Part shown: positions 8,823 to 16,495 of the stretch, one piece after another | How positions within the stretch are numbered: the stretch's first letter is position 1 | Layout: each line of letters begins with the position of its first letter | Assembly (NCBI GenBank): GCA_017503865.1 | Contig: JAFVSI010000044.1 | Location: forward strand, 36,766-100,765 | Length of the DNA stretch: 64,000 nucleotides | From: Clostridia bacterium | GTDB taxonomy: Bacteria; Bacillota; Clostridia; Oscillospirales; CAG-272 | Reading direction: 5' to 3' | Program-made: the position numbers and the translations under genes | Notes under the pieces: generated by a model | Told to the model about the DNA's origin: nothing | Databases searched by the model: none | The model's input: only the letters and a program-made list of their open reading frames with translations

Positions 8823-10175
8823 ATGTCAAAAATCGGTTTTATTGGATTTGGTGAAGTCAACACTCCCGTTGACGTTATCATCAGAAAATGCTCAGCAGCA
8901 GAGGCTGCACTCAAAGCGGAAGGACTCGACCTCGTCTCCGTTTATCCCGTAGCAGATGACTATGAGGAAACACAGGTAAACGATGCTGTAAAAAAGCTTG
9001 CAGAAGAAAAATTTGATGCACTTGTAGTTTGCGTTGCAGGTTGGATTCCTACACACGCAGTAATTAAGGTTACCGAGCACTATCGTCATCTTCCTATGGT
9101 TTTATGGGGACTTTGTGGCTGGTACGAGGGCGAACGCCTCGTTACAACAGCAGATCAAGCGGGAACTACCGGTCTCCGTGCCACCTTCGAAGGACTTGGC
9201 TACAAGTTTAAGTACATCTACGATATTATCGGTAAAAAAACAAGAAGTGCAGAGGTCGCAAATTACTGCAGAGCAGCAGTTGCTGCAAAAGCACTTCTTC
9301 ACGATAAAGTCGGCATGGCAGGATACCGTGACATGAATCTTTATGGAACACTTTATGATGGAATGTCCTTAAAGAAAACAACCAGTGTTGAAATCGAGAC
9401 CTTCGAAATGCTCGAGATAGAGCAGAGATACAACAAACTCACTGACGCAGAGAAGAGAAAGGTTGTTAACGAAAGAATACTCAAATGGAATTTCCTCAAG
9501 CCCGCTGATGACGAGCCTATGATGAAGGCTGCGGGTTATTATCTCGCAGTTAAGCATATTGCTGACGAGAGAGGATACAAGGCGATTTCTCTTAAAGACG
9601 TTGACGGAATGAAGAAGCTCTGCGGATTCCCGCCTGCACCTATATTTATGCTCCTTTCTGAGGACGGCTACACGACCGTTCCCGAAAACGATTCTCTCGG
9701 TGCTGTAACTCAGCTTATTATGTCAAGACTCACAGGACAGCTCGCAGGTTATCTTGAATTCTATGAATTCTTTGATAACAGTGTCCTTGCGGGTGTTCCC
9801 GATTTCGTTGCCGCTGATATGGTTGACGGAGACACCTATACTGTTCTTCCTGCAGCGTTTGGATTACTTAGCCAGGGAATCCTCAACGTTTCTAAAGTAA
9901 AAACAGGTACTCTTACAATGTCTCGACTTGTTTATAAGGACGGAAAATATGTTATGCACGTAATACTTGGAAACGGCAAGAATCCGCCTCTTTGGGAAGA
10001 ATGCGGCTGGGATGCCCCCGCTCCGCAGCTTTCAGCACTTGAGATCGAGATTCCCAGTGTTGAAAAGTTTGCCGACAACGTTGCTTGTCAGCACTACATT
10101 ATCACTTTCGGTGATAATAGGGAATCAATCCGCAACCTTTGCAACATTCTCGGTGTAGAAGTTTTTGAGATGTAA
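8823..10175 (+). CDS. L-fucose/L-arabinose isomerase-fold sugar isomerase family protein
   Basis: 450 residues in the FucI/AraA superfamily (two Rossmann-like domains, then a metal-binding C-terminal domain). The N-terminal domain shows DALVVCVAGW (65-74) and the central region GLRATFEGLGYKF. Likely metal ligands are E288 in VPENDSLGA, Asp near 318, and a late His in ACQHYIITFGD. Such proteins usually interconvert aldose and ketose forms of an imported sugar. ATG preceded by AAAGGAG. Flanked by an AraC gene in divergent orientation. Substrate not deducible; catalysis is family knowledge only. Confidence 0.75.
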   Translation: MSKIGFIGFGEVNTPVDVIIRKCSAAEAALKAEGLDLVSVYPVADDYEETQVNDAVKKLAEEKFDALVVCVAGWIPTHAVIKVTEHYRHLPMVLWGLCGWYEGERLVTTADQAGTTGLRATFEGLGYKFKYIYDIIGKKTRSAEVANYCRAAVAAKALLHDKVGMAGYRDMNLYGTLYDGMSLKKTTSVEIETFEMLEIEQRYNKLTDAEKRKVVNERILKWNFLKPADDEPMMKAAGYYLAVKHIADERGYKAISLKDVDGMKKLCGFPPAPIFMLLSEDGYTTVPENDSLGAVTQLIMSRLTGQLAGYLEFYEFFDNSVLAGVPDFVAADMVDGDTYTVLPAAFGLLSQGILNVSKVKTGTLTMSRLVYKDGKYVMHVILGNGKNPPLWEECGWDAPAPQLSALEIEIPSVEKFADNVACQHYIITFGDNRESIRNLCNILGVEVFEM

Positions 10176-10176
10176 A

Positions 10177-10213
10177 ACAAAAAACGTCAGTCACTCGACT
10201 GACGTTTTTTGTT
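10177..10213. terminator. Bidirectional terminator between isomerase and lipoprotein genes
   Basis: Perfect stem ACGTCAGTC / GACTGACGT with loop ACTC, flanked by A6 on the left and T6 on the right, so it works in both directions for the two convergent genes. Confidence 0.88.
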
Positions 10214-11814
10214 TAGTTAAACGTTACTTTGCTACCAATGTAATTATTGATGCTATCAACAGTATAAACGTTTTTATTCTTTTCATAAAGAGCTGTTTTT
10301 GTATCGTACTCACTATTTAGTTTTTGTACGTACTTTTCGTTAATGTTGATTTTGATCTCAACGTCATTTTCAGATTTAACGTCCTTAATTAAGTCGCTGT
10401 AAACCTCTTCTTGGACGAACAACATTGGAACATCTACGGATATCTTTACATATTTCTCGTTTTCGGCATCGTATTTATAGAAATATTGTGTTCTGAATTC
10501 CAAATCAAATCTTCTTGAAGCAATTTTAAGACCGCCGCTTATACCATAGTTTTTAGCCTTCCAAACTGTATCACTATTATTTATACTAAACGATGCTTTT
10601 TGATCATCAGTTTTAGGAGTGAATTTAATGGAAATAATTCCATCAACGTCAAACAAATTAAACCACATTGTGTTGTACGTTATCTTCGCAGCGGATTCCT
10701 TAACTTCATATGCAAGCATTTCCCCTGTTTTTGTAGAGTAGAGCTCGCATATTGATCCCGAAAAACCAACAAGACCATCTGCTTTGTTTCCAACAACGGT
10801 TACATAATCATCATTTATATAAAAATCTGCAGTGTTGGGTATTTCGATAGACGAAGCTTTCAAATATTCATAAATGTGACCGTTAATTGTATTATCAGAA
10901 TTCTTTGTAAAGTCAATATAAGAATATTTCAAATTAAGATACTTGATTGCAAATGAATAAGAATTTTTATTTATAGTATAGGTTAGTGCGTTGGCATCAC
11001 CGATTTGAATACGTACTTTTTTAACTTCAGTTTCAGTATTCATTGACAATGCAATCTGTATGTCCTGCTGTCCTAAAACAGGAATATTTGCAGAATAATT
11101 TAAAACGTAGTTTACATCATTTTCAGTACAGTTTATTGTAACTGAATAAACTCCGGATTCAAACTGATGATGAGCTGTATCACTGGGATTTTTATCAAGA
11201 TAATTATTAAAGGCAATTACAGATGCAGAAGCAACACCGTCAATAACAGAAAGCGTGTTAAAGAAAACCTGTGCTTCTTCAATGTTTTCAATAACCATAT
11301 TCATCTGTTCACCTATTCCGTTTTTAGGAATGTTTGAGGTTTGAACAAAACTTAAATAATCAGCAGGAATTGAGTTTACGTTTACTAACTTACTTTTGTT
11401 TTCTGCACGCAAAGAACTTGGGATTACATCTTTAGGGTTCCATTTATAAAAATCTAAAAGAGCCTTAAGAGCATTAGAAAACTTAACCTTGTTATTTGAC
11501 AAAGTAGGCTGTTCAGTAGGTTTTGTTGTCTCATCTTCCTTCGGTGCCGTTGTTACTTCTTCCTTAGGGGCAGTTGTTGTATCAGATTGAGGCTTTGTTT
11601 CTTCCGCAGGTCTCTGGGTTTCGGGTTCTTTTGTTGTCGAAGTAGCAGGGACATCAGTTTCAACGAATATTTCGCTATCTTTTTCATCCGTTACAACGTC
11701 CTGATTTTGAGTTGCTCCGTCAGTGTCATTATTGCCTAAAGCTGATTCGTTGCCACAAGAAACGAGAGAGATAATGAATAACAGTGCTAACAACAAGCTA
11801 ATAATTTTTTTCAT
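10213..11814 (-). CDS. Putative lipoprotein with Thr/Pro-rich linker, unknown function
   Basis: 533 residues. A type II signal peptide (MKKIISLLLALLFIISLVSC) ends at lipid-modified Cys20. Residues 21-105 form a low-complexity linker rich in T, E, P and K, with repeats such as TTAPKE, typical of a spacer through the cell wall. The remaining ~420 residues are a predicted extracytoplasmic domain I do not recognise. GTAAGGAG precedes the ATG. The XRE/membrane gene lies 32 bases upstream, in the same orientation, so the two may be co-transcribed. Surface location is well supported; function is not. Confidence 0.75.
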   Translation of the reverse strand: MKKIISLLLALLFIISLVSCGNESALGNNDTDGATQNQDVVTDEKDSEIFVETDVPATSTTKEPETQRPAEETKPQSDTTTAPKEEVTTAPKEDETTKPTEQPTLSNNKVKFSNALKALLDFYKWNPKDVIPSSLRAENKSKLVNVNSIPADYLSFVQTSNIPKNGIGEQMNMVIENIEEAQVFFNTLSVIDGVASASVIAFNNYLDKNPSDTAHHQFESGVYSVTINCTENDVNYVLNYSANIPVLGQQDIQIALSMNTETEVKKVRIQIGDANALTYTINKNSYSFAIKYLNLKYSYIDFTKNSDNTINGHIYEYLKASSIEIPNTADFYINDDYVTVVGNKADGLVGFSGSICELYSTKTGEMLAYEVKESAAKITYNTMWFNLFDVDGIISIKFTPKTDDQKASFSINNSDTVWKAKNYGISGGLKIASRRFDLEFRTQYFYKYDAENEKYVKISVDVPMLFVQEEVYSDLIKDVKSENDVEIKININEKYVQKLNSEYDTKTALYEKNKNVYTVDSINNYIGSKVTFN

Positions 11815-11846
11815 AAGATACTCCTTACATTTATTATATTAAAATT

Positions 11847-12674
11847 TTAAAAAACATCCTCGATTTCGTCCGGACGTCTATAATTCTTAACAATCGCAAA
11901 AGGATATACGAAAACTGAAAGTATAAGTCCAAGAATTAAAGCAAACAAAGCAAACGCAAGGAATATTGCCATACCAAGAAGGAATAGTCCAAGTTTTACT
12001 GTCAAAAACCATAGACAGCCGTCAAGGTCTAATGTAAATATCAATCCCGGCATTTTTACAAATCCCCAAGACATAATCGTAAGTGTCATTTCACCAATGA
12101 AATTGTTTGCCAACAAACAACAAGACGTAAAGGTAAATATAGATATTGTTCCAAAAATCGACAACATTACTGTTTCAAAATCTGTAAATCCGCCTCCTGA
12201 AATCGCAATCCACAACCAAATTCCCGCAAGTATCGGGGAAATAATAAAAGATTTTACTCTTCTCTTAATAGATTTATCAATCCTTGCATTTCTTTCTTTT
12301 GTAATTCGATTAGTCTCACATGATTTACACCATACTACAGAATCGTACTTACGCACAATTTCGTTTGACTCATAAATGGGTTGGTTACAGTTATGACAAA
12401 CAGCCAAAAACTGTCTGGGAATATCGTGATATGTATTTTCTTTTTCTTTTAAAGGTTCAGTATCATCGTCTACTTTTTGACTTTCTATACCCATTATTTC
12501 ATCAGTAGAAACCCCGAAAATTTTAGCTAATTCAAGAATGGTACTTACTGAGGGTTCTACCTCGTTATTTTCCCATCTTGATACAGCCTGTGCAGACACA
12601 AATAACTTATCAGCTAAATTCTTTTGTGTCATTCCTTGTTGAACACGTAATTTTTTAATATTACTGCCAATCAT
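11847..12674 (-). CDS. XRE-type regulator fused to zinc ribbon and membrane domain
   Basis: 275 residues in three parts: an N-terminal Cro/C1 helix-turn-helix (residues 4-60, with MTQKNLADKLFVSAQAVSRWE), a four-Cys zinc ribbon (C93, C96, C116, C119), and a C-terminal membrane region of several hydrophobic segments (about 140-265). This predicts a membrane-anchored regulator sensing an envelope or membrane signal. AAAAAGGAG precedes the start and a sigma-A promoter lies at 12725-12753. Precise role unknown; the downstream lipoprotein may be its target or partner. Confidence 0.8.
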   Translation of the reverse strand: MIGSNIKKLRVQQGMTQKNLADKLFVSAQAVSRWENNEVEPSVSTILELAKIFGVSTDEIMGIESQKVDDDTEPLKEKENTYHDIPRQFLAVCHNCNQPIYESNEIVRKYDSVVWCKSCETNRITKERNARIDKSIKRRVKSFIISPILAGIWLWIAISGGGFTDFETVMLSIFGTISIFTFTSCCLLANNFIGEMTLTIMSWGFVKMPGLIFTLDLDGCLWFLTVKLGLFLLGMAIFLAFALFALILGLILSVFVYPFAIVKNYRRPDEIEDVF

Positions 12675-12724
12675 AATGTAAAAACTCCTTTTTGATTTTG
12701 ATTTGTTGGATTCAACATGATTTT

Positions 12725-12753
12725 ATTATAAACAAATAGTTAACTCTTGTAAA
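12725..12753 (-). promoter_or_regulatory. Promoter of the XRE/membrane regulator
   Basis: Minus strand: -35 TTTACA (12748-12753), 17-base spacer, -10 TATAAT (12725-12730), about 50 bases upstream of the ATG. Confidence 0.75.
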
Positions 12754-12806
12754 TCGACAAGAAGTGGAAAAGATAAACAGTTTGTTGAATTGCCTGATTT
12801 TGTTAT

Positions 12807-12963
12807 TAAAAAAGGTGCACCGAACAGGGTGCACCTAAAAAGTGCTCCTCAAATTGTTGCTACACAATTACATTTCCCGTTTATGGTACAGTAAAAGAGG
12901 AAAAACACTTTTTTACAAAATATCTTTCCACAAACGAGAATAAAGTATGCAATTTGTGTAGCA
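12807..12963 (-). ncRNA. Candidate structured small RNA (6S-like architecture), unassigned
   Basis: About 155 nt with its own promoter and terminator and no credible ORF. The predicted 5' end TGCTACACAA (12954-12963) pairs perfectly with TTGTGTAGCA (complement of 12858-12867), closing a long rod. Inside, TCTCGTTTGTGG pairs with CCATAAACGGGA over 12 pairs (two wobbles). The transcript then ends in a terminator hairpin. A closing stem at the transcript ends and a rod with internal loops resemble 6S RNA, but I cannot match 6S consensus bases. An alternative pairing, AAGTG-n-TCCTC with GAGGA-n-CACTT, is also possible. Confidence 0.5.
12808..12836 (-). terminator. Terminator of the candidate small RNA
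   Basis: Stem AGGTGCACC / GGTGCACCT (12813-12836), with a 6-base loop, followed on the minus strand by a T tract. Confidence 0.85.
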
Positions 12964-12968
12964 TATCA

Positions 12969-12998
12969 ATTATAACACACACTTATATAATAAGTCAA
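12969..12998 (-). promoter_or_regulatory. Promoter of the candidate small RNA
   Basis: Minus strand: -35 TTGACT (12993-12998), 18-base spacer, extended -10 TGTTATAAT (hexamer 12969-12974). The start site would fall at about 12962-12963, exactly at the closing stem. Confidence 0.75.
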
Positions 12999-13026
12999 CA
13001 AAATGTTTAGTAAATTTAATGATAAA

Positions 13027-13066
13027 TAAAAGAAAGCACACAAACCTGAAATTCGATTTGTGTGCT
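13027..13066 (-). terminator. Terminator of the FAD oxidoreductase gene
   Basis: Stem AGCACACAAA / TTTGTGTGCT around a 12-base loop (13035-13066), followed on the minus strand by TTCTTTTATTT. Confidence 0.8.
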
Positions 13067-13076
13067 CTGAATTTAA

Positions 13077-14240
13077 TCATAAACATTTTTCATGCAAGAC
13101 AACACCGTTAGCAATAAGCTTATCTTGCAACAATTTAATGTCAAGACTCGAAAAATCATCTGTTAAAGCAGCCGCTGTTCCTGCTGCCTGACCGGTTACA
13201 GCACAGCAGGGAATTACCCTCATAACGTCCCACAAGGTCTCGTCAACTGAAGTACACCTGCCGGCAACAATAAGATTCTTCATATTTTTATAATATAAAG
13301 TCCTAAACGGAACTTCATACACAGGCCCACGCTTTTTCCAGTTAGAGACCATACCGATAGAATCCTCAAAATATTTATGTTCTTCGGTGTACGAAAGCTC
13401 ATATTCGCCAACGATTTTTCTAGTCATACGAATTTGAGGAATAGTAGGTATCGTAGAAATAACCGCATTTTTATTATTAGCTTTTTTATCAAGCCAATGA
13501 TTTAGAAGCTTTTGATGTGAAAGACAAACCATTTCAGAGAGCTCTTTTCCGTCAAGACCTGTGAATCTTCTCTTGATTAGAGGTGTTTCCTCGTTTCCTG
13601 TACGCTCATTTTCTGGCACGTCAGAAGCACCGAGCATTTGAAGATTGTACCCCTTCTCATCGGTAAAATAGTACCAAGCCGCAAGAACGTTCCCCTGCCT
13701 AAAGGTCACGGTAGGAGCACCAACAAAGTGAGCTATATCGCAGTCACCCGTAGCGTCGACAACTGATTTGACGGTATATTCACGTATTCCCGATTTATTT
13801 ACTACTGACAATGATCTTATCTTTCCATCGTCGGCTTTAGCATCAATAGCATAGCTACCGTACATTATGTCAACGTTATTCTCAAGAAGAAGCTTTTCAG
13901 CAACAATTGCAAAGGTTTGGGCGTTATACTGTACTTGGTAACGCTTGTCCTTTTCTGTCTTCGTACCAAGACCGTCAAGCCAATTTTCAGGATATTTATC
14001 TTCAGCACCGTACGTTATCGAAAGCTTGAGAAGCTCCTCAGCAATACCGAAAGAAACCTGATGACCGTATCCATCACAAAGGGGAAGATATATTGTAATA
14101 AGCCCGGCAGTTGCAAGACCGCCAAGCATATATTCCTTTTCGAATAAAACTACTTTTTTCCCTTCGCGAGCAGCTGCTAAAGCTGCCGAAATTCCTGCAA
14201 TTCCACCGCCACATACGGCAATATCATAACAATTACTCAT
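13077..14240 (-). CDS. FAD-dependent oxidoreductase (FAD_oxidored family)
   Basis: 387 residues. An N-terminal dinucleotide-binding fold opens DIAVCGGGIAGISAALAAAREG (about 6-27) with ELFEKE-like VVLFEKE ending strand 2. Later blocks VVDATGDCDIAHFVGAP and NLIVAGRCTSVDETLWDVMRV are typical of this family, in which a C-terminal Gly-rich motif (CCAVTGQAAGTAAAL) closes the FAD site. Relatives are often found among sugar or secondary-metabolite oxidations; the substrate here is unknown. CTAAGGAG precedes the ATG, and a near-consensus promoter lies at 14268-14296. It appears to be a single-gene unit. Confidence 0.85.
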   Translation of the reverse strand: MSNCYDIAVCGGGIAGISAALAAAREGKKVVLFEKEYMLGGLATAGLITIYLPLCDGYGHQVSFGIAEELLKLSITYGAEDKYPENWLDGLGTKTEKDKRYQVQYNAQTFAIVAEKLLLENNVDIMYGSYAIDAKADDGKIRSLSVVNKSGIREYTVKSVVDATGDCDIAHFVGAPTVTFRQGNVLAAWYYFTDEKGYNLQMLGASDVPENERTGNEETPLIKRRFTGLDGKELSEMVCLSHQKLLNHWLDKKANNKNAVISTIPTIPQIRMTRKIVGEYELSYTEEHKYFEDSIGMVSNWKKRGPVYEVPFRTLYYKNMKNLIVAGRCTSVDETLWDVMRVIPCCAVTGQAAGTAAALTDDFSSLDIKLLQDKLIANGVVLHEKCL

Positions 14241-14267
14241 AGACGCTCCTTAGAAATTTATAAAAAC

Positions 14268-14296
14268 ATTATAGTGCATAAAAAATGCTATGTCAA
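14268..14296 (-). promoter_or_regulatory. Promoter of the FAD oxidoreductase gene
   Basis: Minus strand: -35 TTGACA (14291-14296), 17-base spacer, -10 TATAAT (14268-14273), a perfect consensus. The spacer itself is a small inverted repeat, GCATTTTTTATGC, a possible operator. Confidence 0.85.
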
Positions 14297-14303
14297 GTAA
14301 AAA

Positions 14304-14340
14304 TTAAAAAAATGTGGAGACCAATTACGGTCTCCACATT
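14304..14340 (-). terminator. Terminator of the DUF11 gene
   Basis: Perfect 12-bp stem AATGTGGAGACC / GGTCTCCACATT (14311-14340), followed on the minus strand by TTTTTAATTTTT. Confidence 0.88.
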
Positions 14341-14353
14341 GAAGTTCTATACG

Positions 14354-15208
14354 TTATATTGTTCCCGTAACAATAAGAGTTACTGTACCCGGAGTCGAAG
14401 AATACTCTCCGGTCACGGGATCCTGAATATAACTTGCAGCCGGCACAGTAATCTGACCGGGATTTGTAACAAACAATCCCGTTGTTTCATCATAATTGTA
14501 CTGTGTGCCATCAGTCCAAGTAACACCGTTATAGGCTACTACAAGATCAGTCAATACAGGATCAAAAATGTCGCTTATAACAGCGTCATCGGTTGCAACA
14601 ACTTCATTTGTGCCTGTGTTTTGAATGACAAAGGTATAGGTCACTCTTTCGTTGTCAACAACCTGTGTTGGTGTAATAGATTTTGTTATCGTGAGAGCTG
14701 CCTCGCTAACAGGAACTATTGTCGCAGAAGCGGTGAGGGGCGTTGTAACACCTGTACCTGCCGCTGTAACAGTATTAACAATACTTCCGCCTATATTTAA
14801 GTTCGCAAAAGAATTTACTCTTGCCTGATATACAAGAACCGCATCAGCATTTGCAGGAACGTTAATTCCGCTAAATTCAAGAGGGGGACCGGCAGTAACT
14901 GTCGGTGCAACTTGAGGAACACCGTCAATGAACAGTGCAACAGAATCGGCACTGTAATCTAAAGGATATAACGTCGTTCCATTATAATCATATCCGCCCA
15001 AATCGTCAGTAAGAGTTATACCGTTAAGAGGTGTGTTTGATGTGTTTCTTAGCGTTACAACGTAAGTGACGATTGAATTAGGCGCATAAGTTCCTTCAAT
15101 AGACGTCTTGTATACAGATAAAGCATCAAGAATTTCACCGTAAGCAACGTTTGAGCTTGTCGAAATGCCGCTGTAAGTCAAGGTTGCCTGATTAGAAAAT
15201 ATAGCCAT
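14354..15208 (-). CDS. DUF11-repeat protein without signal peptide, possible spore-surface protein
   Basis: 284 residues of acidic, Thr/Val-rich beta sequence. The N-terminus MAIFSNQATLTYSG has no signal peptide or membrane segment. Two Ig-like units are visible: one with VTYVVTLRNTSNTPLNGITL (about 47-66), the second starting at ALTITKSITPTQVVDNERVT (about 170), the hallmark of DUF11 conserved repeats. Clostridia carry several such leaderless proteins; deposition on the spore by the mother cell is an inference. TTTAGGAG precedes the ATG. No sigma-A promoter is evident; CATAGACT upstream resembles a sporulation -10. Confidence 0.72.
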   Translation of the reverse strand: MAIFSNQATLTYSGISTSSNVAYGEILDALSVYKTSIEGTYAPNSIVTYVVTLRNTSNTPLNGITLTDDLGGYDYNGTTLYPLDYSADSVALFIDGVPQVAPTVTAGPPLEFSGINVPANADAVLVYQARVNSFANLNIGGSIVNTVTAAGTGVTTPLTASATIVPVSEAALTITKSITPTQVVDNERVTYTFVIQNTGTNEVVATDDAVISDIFDPVLTDLVVAYNGVTWTDGTQYNYDETTGLFVTNPGQITVPAASYIQDPVTGEYSSTPGTVTLIVTGTI

Positions 15209-15305
15209 TGATTATCTCCTAAATAGATATTACGGGATATGACATCCCACCAACAGTCTATGTTTTATTGACATATTTTGACACGTGCTCTCTCCATAGA
15301 AAAAC

Positions 15306-15336
15306 AAAAAAACAACGAACAAAAAAGTTCGTTGTT
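15306..15336 (-). terminator. Terminator of tRNA-Leu(CAG)
   Basis: Stem AACAACGAAC / GTTCGTTGTT around six bases, followed on the minus strand by a T tract. Confidence 0.85.
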
Positions 15337-15339
15337 TTT

Positions 15340-15426
15340 TGGTGCGGATAAAGGGACTTGAACCCATATGAAATTGCTTTCACTGGAACCTGAATCCAGC
15401 GCGTCTGCCAATTCCGCCACATCCGC
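15340..15426 (-). tRNA. tRNA-Leu (anticodon CAG)
   Basis: 87 nt class II tRNA with encoded CCA. The acceptor arms GCGGATG and TATCCGC pair, the anticodon arm CTGGA-TTCAGGT-TCCAG gives CAG, and a long variable arm and T loop TTCAAGT follow. With the GAG tRNA at 4690 it covers CUN-type codons. Confidence 0.96.
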
Positions 15427-15463
15427 ATATATAGTTACTTGAGTGCTATCAAGCAACTATAAC

Positions 15464-15492
15464 ATCTTATCATATTTAAAGTTTTTTGTCAA
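15464..15492 (-). promoter_or_regulatory. Promoter of tRNA-Leu(CAG)
   Basis: Minus strand: -35 TTGACA (15487-15492), 17-base spacer, -10 TAAGAT (15464-15469). Confidence 0.82.
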
Positions 15493-15507
15493 GAACAAAA
15501 GGGAATT

Positions 15508-16002
15508 TTACTTAGCGTTTTCGTACCACTCAAGAAACGCAGAAAGATTTTCTTCCTTGACGTAGCTTGCTTCTGTTGTAAGCAATTCTACCATTCTTTT
15601 ATCTTCATCGGTTGGATTCTTTTTGCTCAAAAAGACTTTTGTAAGCATTTTAATCATAGATTTATTTATACCTTTAAGTTTCGAAAGTCTAATTCCGCCC
15701 TGAATAGTAAAAAGTGGAATGCTCTCGGGCAATGATATCGCTTTTCTTACTTCCTCTAAAAGGCAACCCGTATCTGCAAGACCAACACCGCAGACAGCCT
15801 TAACTTTATATCTTCTTGAAGCTTTTTTATATCCCTTGACAGAGCTTGCAAAGAGCCAACCCATATAAATAATCTCAGTTCCTTTTTCGAGGTTCATTTT
15901 AGCTTCATCAAGGTCGAAAAGGGGAAGAGAAAGCTTATATTTGAGCATTTCAGCATATTCTTTGGTAAATCCAGTATTTGACGTATAAACGATTGCTTTC
16001 AT
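15508..16002 (-). CDS. Flavodoxin-like protein
   Basis: 164 residues. The opening MKAIVYTSNTGFTKEYAEML contains the flavodoxin phosphate-binding loop (TSNTGFT, residues 7-13) after the first beta strand, matching short flavodoxin-domain proteins. The rest, IIYMGWLFASSVKGYKKA then VCGVGL, fits the central strands, though the isoalloxazine loops are not clear. The Lys-rich C-terminus is unusual for a classic electron-transfer flavodoxin, which is acidic. Probably cytoplasmic and redox-related; partner unknown. Single gene near the tRNA-Leu. Confidence 0.7.
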   Translation of the reverse strand: MKAIVYTSNTGFTKEYAEMLKYKLSLPLFDLDEAKMNLEKGTEIIYMGWLFASSVKGYKKASRRYKVKAVCGVGLADTGCLLEEVRKAISLPESIPLFTIQGGIRLSKLKGINKSMIKMLTKVFLSKKNPTDEDKRMVELLTTEASYVKEENLSAFLEWYENAK

Positions 16003-16107
16003 ATTACTAATCTCCTAATAGGTATATTTTGATTATAACAAAAATTCCCTTGTATTTCAAGTACTTTATGTCGATAATCTTAATAGTAAATAAAATTCAA
16101 AAAGCTA

Positions 16108-16136
16108 TTGCAAAACAGATTAAAATCTGCTATAAT
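16108..16136 (+). promoter_or_regulatory. Promoter of SRP RNA and dnaX operon
   Basis: -35 TTGCAA (16108-16113), 17-base spacer, -10 TATAAT (16131-16136). The spacer holds the inverted repeat CAGATTAAAATCTG. Confidence 0.8.
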
Positions 16137-16142
16137 ATATTA

Positions 16143-16472
16143 GCCGAGGAGAAATTCTCGCAATACAGCCGAGGCTGTGAAATAAGGCCATACCAGCCGG
16201 GGAATTAGCGGTGCCTTGTACCTGAAATCCGCTACAGCAGGGGTTCATTCCTTTTTTGAGGATTTAGCTTTTACGGTCTTGTGTCGTGTCCTGCTGCGTT
16301 GAAGAATGGGTCTTACGCAATCGGTGATTGTGAACCATGTCAGGTGGGGAACCAAGCAGCATTAAGCAGTTTAACTGATGTGCCGTGAGGTAGCCTGTTC
16401 GGAGCAGTAGGTACGAAGTTCGCGTAGGGGCGACATTCGATCTAAAGGTGTATGGTCTTATTTTGCAGCCTA
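16143..16472 (+). ncRNA. ffs: Signal recognition particle RNA, large Bacillus type
   Basis: About 330 nt. The SRP domain is clear: GTGAACCATGTCAGGT, then loop GGAA, then CCAAGCAGC, the helix-8 apical region that binds Ffh. The 5' half contains GTGCCTTGTACCTGAAATCCGCT, familiar from Clostridia SRP RNAs. An Alu domain is present: GGCTGTGAAATAAGGCC near the 5' end pairs with GGTCTTATTTTGCAGCC at 16454-16470, with two wobbles and one mismatch-free core. It directly precedes dnaX, as in Bacillus. The exact 3' end is inferred from the closing helix and following T run. Confidence 0.88.
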
Positions 16473-16495
16473 TCTTTTTTATGGAGGTGAAAATT

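Larger units (their letters stand above)
12675..13076. other. Non-coding interval between the XRE regulator and FAD oxidoreductase genes
   Basis: This ~400-base stretch holds, right to left, the oxidoreductase terminator (13027-13066), the small-RNA promoter, the small RNA with its terminator, and the regulator's promoter. I see no protein-coding frame in it. Confidence 0.8.

Noticed and set aside
12807-12963. Small RNA on the plus strand instead of the minus strand
   Set aside because: The terminator T tract, promoter and closing stem line up only on the minus strand.
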